64,000 nt of DNA, from positions 124,001 through 188,000 of the forward strand of contig NW_027478539.1 of the NCBI RefSeq assembly GCF_051014685.1, given 5' to 3'. Of this stretch, positions 22,585-36,200 are shown piece by piece. A program made the position numbers and the translations under genes. Every line of letters begins with the position of its first letter. The stretch's first letter is position 1. A model generated the notes under the pieces. That model saw nothing but the letters and a program-made list of their open reading frames with translations, did not search any database and was not told where the DNA came from. This stretch comes from Ptiloglossa arizonensis. Its lineage: Eukaryota; Arthropoda; Insecta; Hymenoptera; Colletidae.

Positions 22585-25274
22585 CTTGAGAAACTCAAAA
22601 TTTTCGCAGTTCTGATGCTCGACAAGCATAACTAGAACGGCCTAGGGGAAAAGTACGCATACCGTTGTAAACGGGCGAGTTTCTACCTTCAGATGCAACA
22701 GAAATTTTGCGGATTGCTCAATCCGTTCGCGAGGTATGGCAATTTGGAAGTAAGAAACGCTTGAAAAACTCAAAATTTTCGCAGTTCTGATGCTCGAAAC
22801 GAATAACTAGAACGGACTAGGGGAAAAGTACGCATACCGTTGTAATCGGGCGAGTTTCTACTTTCAGATGCAACAGAAATTTTGCGGATTCGTCAATCCG
22901 TTCGCGAGATATGGCAGTTTGGAGGTAAGAAACGCTTGAGAAACTCAAAATTTTCGCAGTTCTGATGCTCGAAACGAATAACTAGAACGGACTAGGGGAA
23001 AAGTACGCATAACGTTGTAATCGGGCGAGTTTCTACTTTCAGATGCAACAGAAATTTTTCGGATTTGTCAATCCGTTCGCGAGATATGGCAGTTTGGAGG
23101 TAAGAAACGCTTGAGAAACTCAAAATTTTCGCAGTTCTGATGCTCGAAACGAATAACTAGAACGGCCTAGGGGAAAAGTACGCATACCGTTGTAATCGGG
23201 CGAGTTTCTACTTTCAGATGCAACAGAAATTTTGCGGATTGGTCAATCCGTTCGCGAGATATGGCAGTTTGGAGGTAAGAAACGGTTGAGAAACTCAAAA
23301 TTTTCACAGTTCTGATGCTCGAAACGAATAACCAGTACGGCCTAGGGGAAAAGTACGCATACCGTTGTAATTGGGCGAGTTTCTACTTTCAGATGCAACA
23401 GAAATTTTGCGGATTGGTCAATCCGTTCGCGAGATATGGCAGTTTGGAGGTAAGAAACGCTTGAGAAACTCAAAATTTTCGCAGTTCTGATGCTCGAAAC
23501 GAGTAACTAGAACCGACTAGGGGAAAAGTGCGCATACCCTTGTAATTGGGCGAATTTCTACTTTCAGATGCAACAGAAATTTTGCGGATTGGTCAATCCG
23601 TTCGCGAGATATGGCAGTTTGGAGGTAAGAAACGGTTGAGAAACTCAAAATTTTCGCAGTTCTGATGCTCGAAACGAATAACTAGAACGGCCTAGGGGAA
23701 AAGTACGCATACCGTTGTAATCGGGCGAGTTTCTACTTTCAGATGCAACAGAAATTTTGCGGATTGGTCAATCCGTTCGCGAGATATGGCAGTTTGGAGG
23801 TAAGAAACGCTTGAGAAACTCAAAATTTTCGCAGTTCTGATGCTCGACAAGCATAACTAGACCGGTCTAGGGGAAAAGTACGCATACCGTTGTAATCGGA
23901 CGACATTCTACTTTCAGATGCAACAGAAATTTTGCGGATTGGTCAATCAGTTCGCGAGATATGGCAGTTTGGAGGTAAGAAACGCTTGAGAAACTCAAAA
24001 TTTTCGCAGTTCTGATGCTCGACAAGCATAACTAGAACGGCCTAGGGGAAAAGTACGCATACCGTTGTAAACGGGCGAGTTTCTACCTTCAGATGCAACA
24101 GAAATTTTGCGGATTGCTCAATCCGTTCGCGAGGTATGGCAATTTGGAAGTAAGAAACGCTTGAAAAACTCAAAATTTTCGCAGTTCTGATGCTCGAAAC
24201 GAATAACTAGAACGGACTAGGGGAAAAGTACGCATACCGTTGTAATCGGGCGAGTTTCTACTTTCAGATGCAACAGAAATTTTGCGGATTCGTCAATCCG
24301 TTCGCGAGATATGGCAGTTTGGAGGTAAGAAACGCTTGAGAAACCCAAAATTTTCGCAGTTCTGATGCTCGAAACGAATAACTAGAACGGACTAGGGGAA
24401 AAGTACGCATAACGTTGTAATCGGGCGAGTTTCTACTTTCAGATGCAACAGAAATTTTGCGGATTTGTCAATCCGTTCGCGAGATATGGCAGTTTGGAGG
24501 TAAGAAACGCTTGAGAAACTCAAAATTTTCGCAGTTCTGATGCTCGAAACGAATAACTAGAACGGCCTAGGGGAAAAGTACGCATACCGTTGTAATCGGG
24601 CGAGTTTCTACTTTCAGATGCAACAGAAATTTTGCTGATTAGTCAATCCGTTCGCGAGATATGGCTGTTTGGAGGTAAGAAACGGTTGAGAAACTCAAAA
24701 TTTTCACAGTTCTGATGCTCGAAACGAATAACCAGTACGGCCTAGGGGAAAAGTACGCATACCGTTGTAATCGGGCGAGTTTCTACTTTCAGATGCAACA
24801 GAAATTTTGCGGATTGGTCAATCCGTTCGCGAGATATGGCAGTTTGTAGGTAAGAAACGCTTGAGAAACTCAAAATTTTCGCAGTTCTGGTGCTCGACAA
24901 GCATAACTAGAGCGGTCTAGGGGAAAAGTACGCATACCGTTGTAATCGGGCGAATTTCTACTTTCAGATGCAACAGAAATTTTGCGGATTGGTCAATCCG
25001 TTCGCGAGATATGGCAGTTTGGAGGTAAGAAACGGTTGAGAAACTCAAAATTTTCACAGTTCTGATGCTTGAAACGAATAACCAGTACGGCCTAGGGGAA
25101 AAGTACGCATACCGTTGTAATCGGGCGAGTTTCTACTTTCAGATGCAACAGAAATTTTGCGGATTGGTCAATCCGTTCGCGAGATATGGCAGTTTGTAGG
25201 TAAGAAACGCTTGAGAAACTCAACATTTTCGCAGTTCTGATGCTCGAAACGAATAACTAGAACGGCCTAGGGGA
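22575..25274 (+). repeat. Segment duplicated at +5075 bp, right copy
   Basis: Carries all the markers of 17500-20199 in the same order. A few single-base differences exist; for example, the left copy has gaaactttgc near 18501 and this copy keeps gaaattttgc. Confidence 0.9.
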
Positions 25275-26784
25275 AAAGTACGCATACCGTTGTAAACGGG
25301 CGAGTTTCTACCTTCAGATGCAACAGAAATTTTGCGGATTGCTCAATCCGTTCGCGAGGTATGGCAATTTGGAAGTAAGAAACGCTTGAAAAACTCAAAA
25401 TTTTCGCAGTTCTGATGCTCGAAACGAATAACTAGAACGGACTAGGGGAAAAGTACGCATACCGTTGTAATCGGGCGAGTTTCTACTTTAAGATGCAACA
25501 GAAATTTTGCGGATTGGTCATTCCGTTCACGAGATATGGCAGTTTGGAGGTAAGAAACGCTTGAGAAACTCAAAATTTTCGCAGTTCTGATGCTCGACAA
25601 GCATAACTAGAACGTTCTAGGGGAAAAGTACGCATACCGTTGTTATCGGGCGACTTTCTACTTTCAGATGCATCAGAAATTTTGCGGATTGGTCAATCCG
25701 TTCGCGAGATATGGCAGTTTGGAAGTAAGAAACGCTTGAGAATCTCAAAATTTTCGCAGTTCTGATGCTCGAAACGATTAACTAGAACGGCCTAGGGGAA
25801 AAGTACGCATACCGTTGTAATCGGGCGCGTTTCTACTTTCAGATGCAACAGAAATTTTGCGGATTGGTCAATCCGTTCGCGAGATATGGCGGTTTGGAAG
25901 TAAGAAACGCTTGAGAAACTCAAAATTTTCGCAGTTCTGATGCTCGAAACGAATAACTAGAACGGCCTAGGGGAAAAGTACGCATACCGTTGTAATCGGG
26001 CGAGTTTCTACTTTCAGATGCAACAGAAATTTTGCGGATTGGTCAATCCGTTCGCGAGATATGGCAGTTTGGAGGAAAGAAACGCTTGAGAAACTCAAAA
26101 TTTTCGCAGTTCCGATGCTCGAAACGAATAACTAGAACGGACTAGGGGAAAAGTACGCATACCGTTGTAATCGGGCGAGTTTCTACTTTCAGATGCAACA
26201 GAAATTTTGCGGATTGGTCAATCCGTTCGCGTGATATGGCAGTTTGGAGGTAAGAAACGCTTGAGAAACTCAAAATTTTCGCAGTTCTGATGCTCGCAAC
26301 GAATAACTAGAACGGCCTAGGGGAAAAGTACGCATACCGTTGTAATCGGGCGAGTTTCTACTTTCAGATGCAACAGAAATTTTGCGGATTGGTCAATCCG
26401 TTCGCGAGATATGGCGGTTTGGAGGTAAGAAACGCTTGAGAAACTCAAAATTTTCGCAGTTCTGATGCTCGACAAGCATAACCAGAACGTTCTAGGGGAA
26501 AAGTACGCATACCGTTGTAATCGGGCGAGTTTCTACCTTCAGATGCAACAGAAATTTTGCGGATTGGTCAATCCGTTCGCGAGGTATGGCAGTTTGGAGG
26601 TAAGAAACGCTTGAGAAACTCAAAATTTTCGCAGTTCTGGTGCTCGACAAGCATAACTAGAGCGGTCTAGGGGAAAAGTACGCATACCGTTGTAATCGGG
26701 CGAATTTCTACTTTCAGATGCAACAGAAATTTTGCGGATTGGTCAATCCGTTCGCGAGATATGGCAGTTTGGAGGTAAGAAACG
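25230..26784 (+). repeat. Segment duplicated at +4200 bp, right copy
   Basis: Repeats every marker listed for 21030-22584 in order, including the rare gttgttatcgg and ttccgatgc changes. It follows directly on the right copy of the 5075-bp duplication (22575-25274), so two duplications with different offsets meet near 25230-25275. Confidence 0.9.
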
Positions 26785-27474
26785 GTTGAGAAACTCAAAA
26801 TTTTCACAGTTCTGATGCTCGAAACGAATAACCAGTACGGCCTAGGGGAAAAGTACGCATACCGTTGTAATCGGGCGAGTTTCTACTTTCAGATGCAACA
26901 GAAATTTTGGGGATTGGTCAATCCGTTCGCGAGATATGGCAGTTTGTAGGTAAGAAACGCTAGAGAAACTCAACATTTTCGCAGTTCTGATGCTCGAAAC
27001 GAATAACTAGAACGGCCTAGGGGAAAACTACACCTACCGTTGTAATCGGGCGAGTTTCTACTTTCAGATGCAACAGAAATTTTGCGAATTGGTCAATCCG
27101 TTCGCGAGATATGGCAGTTTGGAAGTAAGAAACGCTTGAGAAACTCAAAATTTTCGCAGTTCTGATGCTCGACAAGCATAACTAGAACGGTCTAGGGGAA
27201 AAGTACGCATACCGTTGTAATCGGGCCAATTTCTACTTTCAGATGCAACAGAAATTTTGCGGATTGGTCAATCCGTTCGCGAGATATGGCAGTTTGTATG
27301 TAAGAAACGCTTGAGAAACTCAACATTTTCGCAGTTCTGATGCTCGAAACGAATAACTAGAACGGCCTAGGGGAAAAGTACGCATACGGTTGTAATCGGG
27401 CGAGTTTCTACTTTCAGATGCAACAGAAATTTTACGGATTGGTCAATCCGTTCGCGAGATATGGCAGTTTGGAG

Positions 27475-28640
27475 GTAAGAAACGCTTGAGAAACTCAAAA
27501 TTTTCGCAGTTCTGATGCTCGACAAGCATAACTAGAACGGCCTAGGGGAAAAGTACGCATACCGTTGTAAACGGGCGAGTTTCTACCTTCAGATGCAACA
27601 GAAATTTTGCGGATTGCTCAATCCGTTCGCGAGGTATGGCAATTTGGAAGTAAGAAACGCTTGAAAAACTCAAAATTTTCGCAGTTCTGATGCTCGAAAC
27701 GAATAACTAGAACGGACTAGGGGAAAAGTACGCATACCGTTGTAATCGGGCGAGTTTCTACTTTAAGATGCAACAGAAATTTTGCGGATTGGTCATTCCG
27801 TTCACGAGATATGGCAGTTTGGAGGTAAGAAACGCTTGAGAAACTCAAAATTTTCGCAGTTCTGATGCTCGACAAGCATAACTAGAACGTTCTAGGGGAA
27901 AAGTACGCATACCGTTGTAATCGGGCGACTTTCTACTTTCAGATGCATCAGAAATTTTGCGGATTGGTCAATCCGTTCGCGAGATATGGCAGTTTGGAAG
28001 TAAGAAACGCTTGAGAATCTCAAAATTTTCGCAGTTCTGATGCTCGAAACGATTAACTAGAACGGCCTAGGGGAAAAGTACGCATACCGTTGTAATCGGG
28101 CGCGTTTCTACTTTCAGATGCAACAGAAATTTTGCGGATTGGTCAATCCGTTCGCGAGATATGGCGGTTTGGAAGTAAGAAACGCTTGAGAAACTCAAAA
28201 TTTTCGCAGTTCTGATGCTCGAAACGAATAACTAGAACGGCCTAGGGGAAAAGTACGCATACCGTTGTAATCGGGCGAGTTTCTACTTTCAGATGCAACA
28301 GAAATTTTGCGGATTGGTCAATCCGTTCGCGAGATATGGCAGTTTGGAGGAAAGAAACGCTTGAGAAACTCAAAATTTTCGCAGTTCTGATGCTCGAAAC
28401 GAATAACTAGAACGGACTAGGGGAAAAGTACGCATACCGTTGTAATCGGGCGAGTTTCTACTTTCAGATGCAACAGAAATTTTGCGGATTGGTCAATCCG
28501 TTCGCGTGATATGGCAGTTTGGAGGTAAGAAACGCTTGAGAAACTCAAAATTTTCGCAGTTCTGATGCTCGCAACGAATAACTAGAACGGCCTAGGGGAA
28601 AAGTACGCATACCGTTGTAATCGGGCGAGTTTCTACTTTC
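27475..28640 (+). repeat. Third, partial copy of the ctttaagatg segment
   Basis: Same marker order as 21030-22584 (ctttaagatg at 27761, attccgttcac, gcatcagaaa, gagaatctc, gggcgcgttt, gcgtgatatgg, ctcgcaacg), but without gttgttatcgg and ttccgatgc. Those two changes therefore separate the copies at 21 and 25 kb from this one. It ends where the next unit takes agtc and leads into domain C. Confidence 0.85.
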
Positions 28641-30624
28641 AGATGCAACAGAAATTTTGCGGATTAGTCAATCCGTTCGCGAGATATGGCAGTTTGGAGG
28701 TAAGAAACGCTTGAGAAACTCAAAATTTTCGCAGCTCTGATGCTCGACAAGCATAACTAGAACGGTCTAGGGGAAAAGTACGCATACCGTTGTAATCGGG
28801 CGACTTTCTACTTTCAGATGCAACAGAAATTTTGCGGATTGGTCAATCCGTTCGCGAGATATGGCAGTTTGGAGGTAAGAAACGGTCGAGAAACTCAAAA
28901 TTATCACAGTTCTGATACTCGAAACGAATAACCAGAACGGCCCAGGGGAAAAGTACGCATACCTTTGTAATCGGGCGAGTTTCTACTTTCAGATGCAACA
29001 GAAATTTTGCGGATTGGTCAATCCGTTCGCGAGATATGGCAGTTTGGAGGTAAGCAACGCTTGAGAAACCCAAAATTTTCGCAGTTCTCATGCTCGAAAC
29101 GAATAACTACAACGGCCTACGGGAAAAGTACGCATACCGTTGTAATCGGGCGAGTTTCTACTTTCAGATGCAACAGAAATTTTGCGGATTGTTCAATCCG
29201 TTCGCGAGATATGGCAGTTTGGAAGTAAGAAACGCTTGAGAAACTCAAAATTTTCGCAGTTCTGATGCTCGAAACGAATAACTAGAACGGCCTAGGGGAA
29301 AAGTACGCATACCGTTGTAATCGGGCGAGTTTCTACTTTCAGATGCAACAGAAATTTTGCGGATTGGTCAATCCGTTCGCGAGATATGGCAGTTTGGAGG
29401 TAAGAAACGCTTGAGAAACTCAAAATTTTGGCAGTTCTGATGCTCGACAAGCATAACTAGAGCGGTCTAGGGGAAAAGTACGCATACCGTTGTAATCGGG
29501 CGACTTTCTACTTTCAGATGCAACAGAAATTTTGCGGATTGGTCAATCCGTTCGCGAGATATGGCAGTTTGGAGGTAAGAAACGCTTGAGAAACTCAAAA
29601 TTTTCGCAGTTCTGATGCTCGACAAGCATAACTAGAACGGTCTATGTGAGAAGTACGCATACCGTTGTAATCGGGCGAATTTCTACTTTCAGATGCAACA
29701 GAAATTTTGCGGATTGTTCAATCCGTTCGCGAGATATGGCAGTTTGTAGGTAAGAAACGCTTGAGAAACTCAACATTTTCGCAGTTCTGATGCTCGAAAC
29801 GAATAACCAGAACGGCCGAGTGGAAAAGTACGCATACCGTTGTAATCGGGCGAGTTTCTACTTTCAGATGCATCAGAAATTTTGCGGATTGGTCAATCCG
29901 TTCGCGAGATATGGCAGTTTGGAAGTAAGAAACGCTTGAGAAACTCAAAATTTTCGCAGTTCTGATGCTCGAAACGATTAACTAGAACGGCCTAGGGTAA
30001 AAGTACGCATACCGTTGTAATCGGGCGAGTTTCTACTTTCAGATGCAACAGAAATTTTGCGGATTGTTCAATCCGTTCGCGAGATATGGCAGTTTGGAGG
30101 TAAGAAACGCTTGAGAAACTCAAAATTTTCGCAGTTCTGATGCTCGACAAGCATAACTAGAACGGTCTAGGGGAAAAGTACGCAAACCGTTGTAATCGGG
30201 CGACTTTCTACTTTCAGATGCAACTAAAATTTTGCGGATTGGTCAATCCGTTCGCGAGATATGGCAGTTTGGAGGTAAGAAACGCTTGAGAAACTCAACA
30301 TTTTCGCAGTTCTGATGCCCGAAACGAATAACCAGAACGGCCGAAGGGAAAAGTAGGCATACCGTTGTAATCGGGCGAGTTTCTACTTTCAGATGCATCA
30401 GAAATTTTGCGGATTTTTCAATCCGTTCGCGAGATATGGCAGTTTGGAAGTAAGAAACGCTTGAGAAACTCAAAATTTTCGCAGTTCTGATGCTCGAAAC
30501 GATTAACTAGAACGGCCTAGGGGAAAAGTACGCATACCGTTGTAATCGGGCGAGTTTCTACTTTCAGATGCAACAGAAATTTTGCGGATTGGTCAATCCG
30601 TTCGCGAGATATGGCGGTTTGGAA

Positions 30625-30974
30625 GTAAGAAACGCTTGAGAAACTCAAAATTTTCGCAGTTCTGATGCTCGAAACGAATAACTAGAACGGCCTAGGGGAA
30701 AAGTACGCATACCGTTGTAATCGGGCGAGTTTCTACTTTCAGATGCAACAGAAATTTTGCGGATTGGTCAATCCGTTCGCGAGATATAGCAGTTTGGAGG
30801 TAAGAAACGCTTGAGAAACTCAAAATTTTCGCAGTTCTGATGCTCGAAACGAATAACTAGAACGGCCTAGGGGAAAAGTACGCATACCGTTGTAATCGGG
30901 CGAGTTTCTACTTTCAGATGCAACAGAAATTTTGCGGATTGGTCAATCCGTTCGCGAGATATAGCAGTTTGGAG
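30625..30974 (+). repeat. Single-unit tandem duplication with gatatagcag
   Basis: Two neighbouring units share the aacggc core, gcgag, ggtc and the otherwise scattered change gatatagcag (others read gatatggcag). In the copy of this region at 60384 only one such unit is present, so this is a local duplication. Confidence 0.85.
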
Positions 30975-31674
30975 GTAAGAAACGCTTGAGAAACTCAAAA
31001 TTTTCGCAGTTCTGATGCTCGAAACGAATAACTAGAACGGCCTAGGGGAAAAGTACGCATACCGTTGTAATCGGGCGAGTTTCTACTTTCAGATGCAACA
31101 GAAATTTTGCGGATTAGTCAATCCGTTCGCGAGATATGGCAGTTTGGAGGTAAGAAACGCTTGAGAAACTCAAAATTTTCGCAGTTCTGATGCTCGACAA
31201 GCATAACTAGAGCGGTCTAGGGGAAAAGTACGCATACCGTTGTAATCGGGCGAGTCTCTACTTTCAGATGCAACAGAAATTTTGCGGATTGTTCAATCCG
31301 TTCGCGAGATATGGCAGTTTGGAAGTAAGAAACGCTTGAGAAACTCAAAATTTTCGCAGTTCTGATGCTCGAAACGAATAACTAGAACGGCCTAGGGGAA
31401 AAGTACGCATACCGTTGTAATCGGGCGAGTTTCTACTTTCAGATGCAACAGAAATTTTGCGGATTGGTCAATCCGTTCGCGAGATATGGCAGTTTGGAGG
31501 TAAGAAACGCTTGAGAAAATCAAAATTTTGGCAGTTCTGATGCTCGACAAGCATAACTAGAGCGGTCTAGGGGAAAAGTACGCACACCGTTGTAATCGGG
31601 CGACTTTCTACTTTCAGATGCAACAGAAATTTTGCGGATTGGTCAATCCGTTCGCGAGATATGGCAGTTTGGAG

Positions 31675-33249
31675 GTAAGAAACGCTTGAGAAACTCAAAA
31701 TTTTCGCAGTTCTGATGCTCGACAAGCATAACTAGAACGGTCTAGGTGAGAAGTACGCATACCGTTGTAATCGGGCGAATTTCTACTTTCAGATGCAACA
31801 GAAATTTTGCGGATTGGTCAATCCGTTCGCGAGATATGGCAGTTTGTAGGTAAGAAACGCTTGAGAAACTCAACATTTTCGCAGTTCTGATGCTCGAAAC
31901 GAATAACCAGAACGGCCGAGTGGAAAAGTACGCATACCGTTGTAATCGGGCGAGTTTCTACTTTCAGATGCATCAGAAATTTTGCGGATTGGTCAATCCG
32001 TTCGCGAGATATGGCAGTTTGGAAGTAAGAAACGCTTGAGAAACTCAAAATTTTCGCAGTTCTGATGCTCGAAACGATTAACTAGAGCGGTCTAGGGGAA
32101 AAGTACGCACACCGTTGTAATCGGGCGACTTTCTACTTTCAGATGCAACAGAAATTTTGCGGATTGGTCAATCCGTTCGCGAGATATGGCAGTTTGGAGG
32201 TAAGAAACGCTTGAGAAACTCAAAATTTTCGCAGTTCTGATGCTCGACAAGCATAACTAGAACGGTCTAGGTGAGAAGTACGCATACCGTTGTAATCGGG
32301 CGAATTTCTACTTTCAGATGCAACAGAAATTTTGCGGATTGGTCAATCCGTTCGCGAGATATGGCAGTTTGTAGGTAAGAAACGCTTGAGAAACTCAACA
32401 TTTTCGCAGTTCTGATGCTCGAAACGAATAACCAGAACGGCCGAGTGGAAAAGTACGCATACCGTTGTAATCGGGCGAGTTTCTACTTTCAGATGCATCA
32501 GAAATTTTGCGGATTGGTCAATCCGTTCGCGAGATATGGCAGTTTGGAAGTAAGAAACGCTTGAGAAACTCAAAATTTTCGCAGTTCTGATGCTCGAAAC
32601 GATTAACTAGAACGGCCTAGGGTAAAAGTACGCATACCGTTGTAATCGGGCGAGTTTCTACTTTCAGATGCAACAGAAATTTTGCGGATTGTTCAATCCG
32701 TTCGCGAGATATGGCAGTTTGGAGGTAAGAAACGCTTGAGAAACTCAAAATTTTCGCAGTTCTGATGCTCGACAAGCATAACTAGAACGGTCTAGGGGAA
32801 AAGTACGCAAACCGTTGTAATCGGGCGACTTTCTACTTTCAGATGCAACTAAAATTTTGCGGATTGGTCAATCCGTTCGCGAGATATGGCAGTTTGGAGG
32901 TAAGAAACGCTTGAGAAACTCAACATTTTCGCAGTTCTGATGCTCGAAACGAATAACCAGAACGGCCGAAGGGAAAAGTAGGCATACCGTTGTAATCGGG
33001 CGAGTTTCTACTTTCAGATGCATCAGAAATTTTGCGGATTGGTCAATCCGTTCGCGAGATATGGCAGTTTGGAAGTAAGAAACGCTTGAGAAACTCAAAA
33101 TTTTCGCAGTTCTGATGCTCGAAACGATTAACCAGAACGGCCTAGGGGAAAAGTACGCATACCGTTGTAATCGGGCGAGTTTCTACTTTCAGATGCAACA
33201 GAAATTTTGCGGATTGGTCAATCCGTTCGCGAGATATGGCGGTTTGGAA
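31675..33249 (+). repeat. Three tandem 525-bp trimers
   Basis: Trimers start at 31675, 32200 and 32725: U-V-W, U-V-W and X-Y-Z. Y (caacatttt, ccgaaggg, aagtaggc) resembles V, and Z resembles W. The third unit of the first trimer is a chimera at 32025 that starts as W (gattaac) and continues as T (agcggt, cgcacaccg, gcgac). The same X-Y-Z order also follows V-W at 29750-30624. Confidence 0.85.
32025..32199 (+). repeat. Chimeric unit W/T with tightly placed switch point
   Basis: The unit reads cgattaac, typical of W, up to unit base 58, then agagcggtct and cgcacaccg, typical of the T unit at 31500. The switch lies at about unit bases 55-63, inside or next to the CTAG-N6-CTAG dyad. The units that follow are U and V, the normal successors of T. 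Confidence 0.8.
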
Positions 33250-36200
33250 GTAAGAAACGCTTGAGAAACTCAAAATTTTCGCAGTTCTGATGCTCGAAAC
33301 GAATAACTAGAACGGCCTAGGGGAAGAGTACGCATACCGTTTTAATCGGGCGAGTTTCTACTTTCAGATGCAACAGAAATTTTGCGGATTAGTCAATCCG
33401 TTCGCGAGATATGGCAGTTTGGAGGTAAGAAACGCTTGAGAAACTCAAAATTTTCGCAGTTCTGATGCTCGACAAGCATAACTAGAGCGGTCTAGGGGAA
33501 AAGTACGCATACCGTTGTAATCGGGCGACTTTCTACTTTCAGATGCAACAGAAATTTTGCGGATTGGTCAATCCGTTCGCGAGATATGGCAGTTTGGAGG
33601 TATGAAACGGTTGAGAAACTCAAAATTTTCACAGTTCTGATGCTCGAAACGAATAACCAGTACGGCCTAGGGGAAAAGTACGCATACCGTTGTAATCGGG
33701 CGAGTTTCTACTTTCAGATGCAACAGAAATTTTGCGGATTGGTCAATCCGTTCGCGAGATATGGCAGTTTGGAAGTATGAAACACTTGAGAAACACAAAA
33801 TTTTCGCAGTTCTCATGCTCGAAACGAATAACTACAACGGCCGAAGGGAAAAGTACGCATACCGTTGTAATCGGGCGAGTTTCTACTTTCAGATGCAACA
33901 GAAATTTTGCGGATTGGTCAATCCGTTCGCGAGATATGGCAGTTTGGAGGAAAGAAACGCTTGAGAAACTCAAAATTTTCGCAGTTCTGATGCTCGACAA
34001 GCATAACTAGAACGGTCTAGGTGAGAAGTACGCATACCGTTGTAATCGGGCGAATTTCTACTTTCAGATGCAACAGAAATTTTGCGGATTGGTCAATCCG
34101 TTCGCGAGATATGGCAGTTTGGAGGTAAGAAACGCTTGAGAAACTCAAAATTTTCGCAGTTCTGATGCTCGAAACGAATAACTAGAACGGCCTAGGGGAA
34201 AAGTACGCATACCGTTGTAATCAGGCGAGTTTCTACTTTCAGATGCAACAGAAATTTTGCGGATTGGTCAATCCGTTCGCGAGATATGGCAGTTTGGAGG
34301 TAAGAAACGGTCGAGAAACTCAAAATTATCACAGTTCTGATACTCGAAACGAATAACCAGAACGGCCCAGGGGAAAAGTACGCATACCGTTGTAATCGGG
34401 CGAGTTTCTACTTTCAGATGCAACAGAAATTTTGCGGATTGGTCAATCCGTTCGCGAGATATGGCAGTTTGGAGGTAAGCAACGCTTGAGAAACCCAAAA
34501 TTTTCGCAGTTCTCATGCTCGAAACGAATAACTACAACGGCCTACGGGAAAAGTACGCATACCGTTGTAATCGGGCGAGTTTCTACTTTCAGATGCAACA
34601 GAAATTTTGCGGATTGTTCAATCCGTTCGCGAGATATGGCAGTTTGGAAGTAAGAAACGCTTGAGAAACTCAAAATTTTCGCAGTTCTGATGCTCGAAAC
34701 GAATAACTAGAACGGCCTAGGGGAAAAGTACGCATACCGTTGTAATCGGGCGAGTTTCTACTTTCAGATGCAACAGAAATTTTGCGGATTGGTCAATCCG
34801 TTCGCGAGATATGGCAGTTTGGAGGTAAGAAACGCTTGAGAAAATCAAAATTTTGGCAGTTCTGATGCTCGACAAGCATAACTAGAGCGGTCTAGGGGAA
34901 AAGTACGCATACCGTTGTAATCGGGCGACTTTCTACTTTCAGATGCAACAGAAATTTTGCGGATTGGTCAATCCGTTCGCGAGATATGGCAGTTTGGAGG
35001 TAAGAAACGCTTGAGAAACTCAAAATTTTCGCAGTTCTGATGCTCGACAAGCATAACTAGAACGGTCTAGGTGAGAAGTACGCATACCGTTGTAATCGGG
35101 CGAATTTCTACTTTCAGATGCAACAGAAATTTTGCGGATTGGTCAATCCGTTCGCGAGATATGGCAGTTTGTAGGTAAGAAACGCTTGAGAAACTCAACA
35201 TTTTCGCAGTTCTGATGCTCGAAACGAATAACCAGAACGGCCGAGTGGAAAAGTACGCATACCGTTGTAATCGGGCGAGTTTCTACTTTCAGATGCATCA
35301 GAAATTTTGCGGATTGGTCAATCCGTTCGCGAGATATGGCAGTTTGGAAGTAAGAAACGCTTGAGAAACTCAAAATTTTCGCAGTTCTGATGCTCGAAAC
35401 GATTAACTAGAACGGCCTAGGGTAAAAGTACGCATACCGTTGTAATCGGGCGAGTTTCTACTTTCAGATGCAACAGAAATTTTGCGGATTGTTCAATCCG
35501 TTCGCGAGATATGGCAGTTTGGAGGTAAGAAACGCTTGAGAAACTCAAAATTTTCGCAGTTCTGATGCTCGACAAGCATAACTAGAACGGCCTAGGGGAA
35601 AAGTACGCATACCGTTGTAATCGGGCGAGTTTCTACTTTCAGATGCAACAGAAATTTTGCGGATTGGTCAATCCGTTCGCGAGATATAGCAGTTTGGAGG
35701 TAAGAAACGCTTGAGAAACTCAAAATTTTCGCAGTTCTGATGCTCGAAACGAATAACTAGAACGGCCTAGGGGAAAAGTACGCATACCGTTTTAATCGGG
35801 CGAGTTTCTACTTTCAGATGCAACAGAAATTTTGCGGATTAGTCAATCCGTTCGCGAGATATGGCAGTTTGGAGGTAAGAAACGCTTGAGAAACTCAAAA
35901 TTTTCGCAGTTCTGATGCTCGACAAGCATAACTAGAGCGGTCTAGGGGAAATGTACGCATACCGTTGTAATCGGGCGACTTTCTACTTTCAGATGCAACA
36001 GAAATTTTGCGGATTGGTCAATCCGTTCGCGAGATATGGCAGTTTGGAGGTATGAAACGGTTGAGAAACTCAAAATTTTCACAGTTCTGATGCTCGAAAC
36101 GAATAACCAGTACGGCCTAGGGGAAAAGTACGCATACCGTTGTAATCGGGCGAGTTTCTACTTTCAGATGCAACAGAAATTTTGCGGATTGGTCAATCCG

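Larger units (their letters stand above)
18200..28699 (+). repeat. Domain B: second HOR family with long offset duplications
   Basis: Units here mix domain-A types (I, J, K, G, H) with new ones: gtaagaaacgg with ttttcacag and ccagtacgg; ctggtgctcg; gggccaattt; gtatgtaag; ctttaagatg with attccgttcac; gagaatctc; gggcgcgttt; gcgtgatatgg; and ctcgcaacg. No short HOR tiles the whole domain. Long segments instead recur at offsets of 24, 29, 37 and 39 units. The left limit is approximate, because one duplicated segment begins in domain A at about 17500. Confidence 0.8.

Noticed and set aside
33732..34010. Open frame of 92 codons on the + strand, and dozens of similar 60-92-codon frames on both strands, as possible small genes
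   Set aside because: They recur wherever the same unit types recur, cover unit boundaries, overlap one another on both strands and have no start context or conservation beyond that of the DNA. The unit length (175) shifts the frame each time, so none can extend far.
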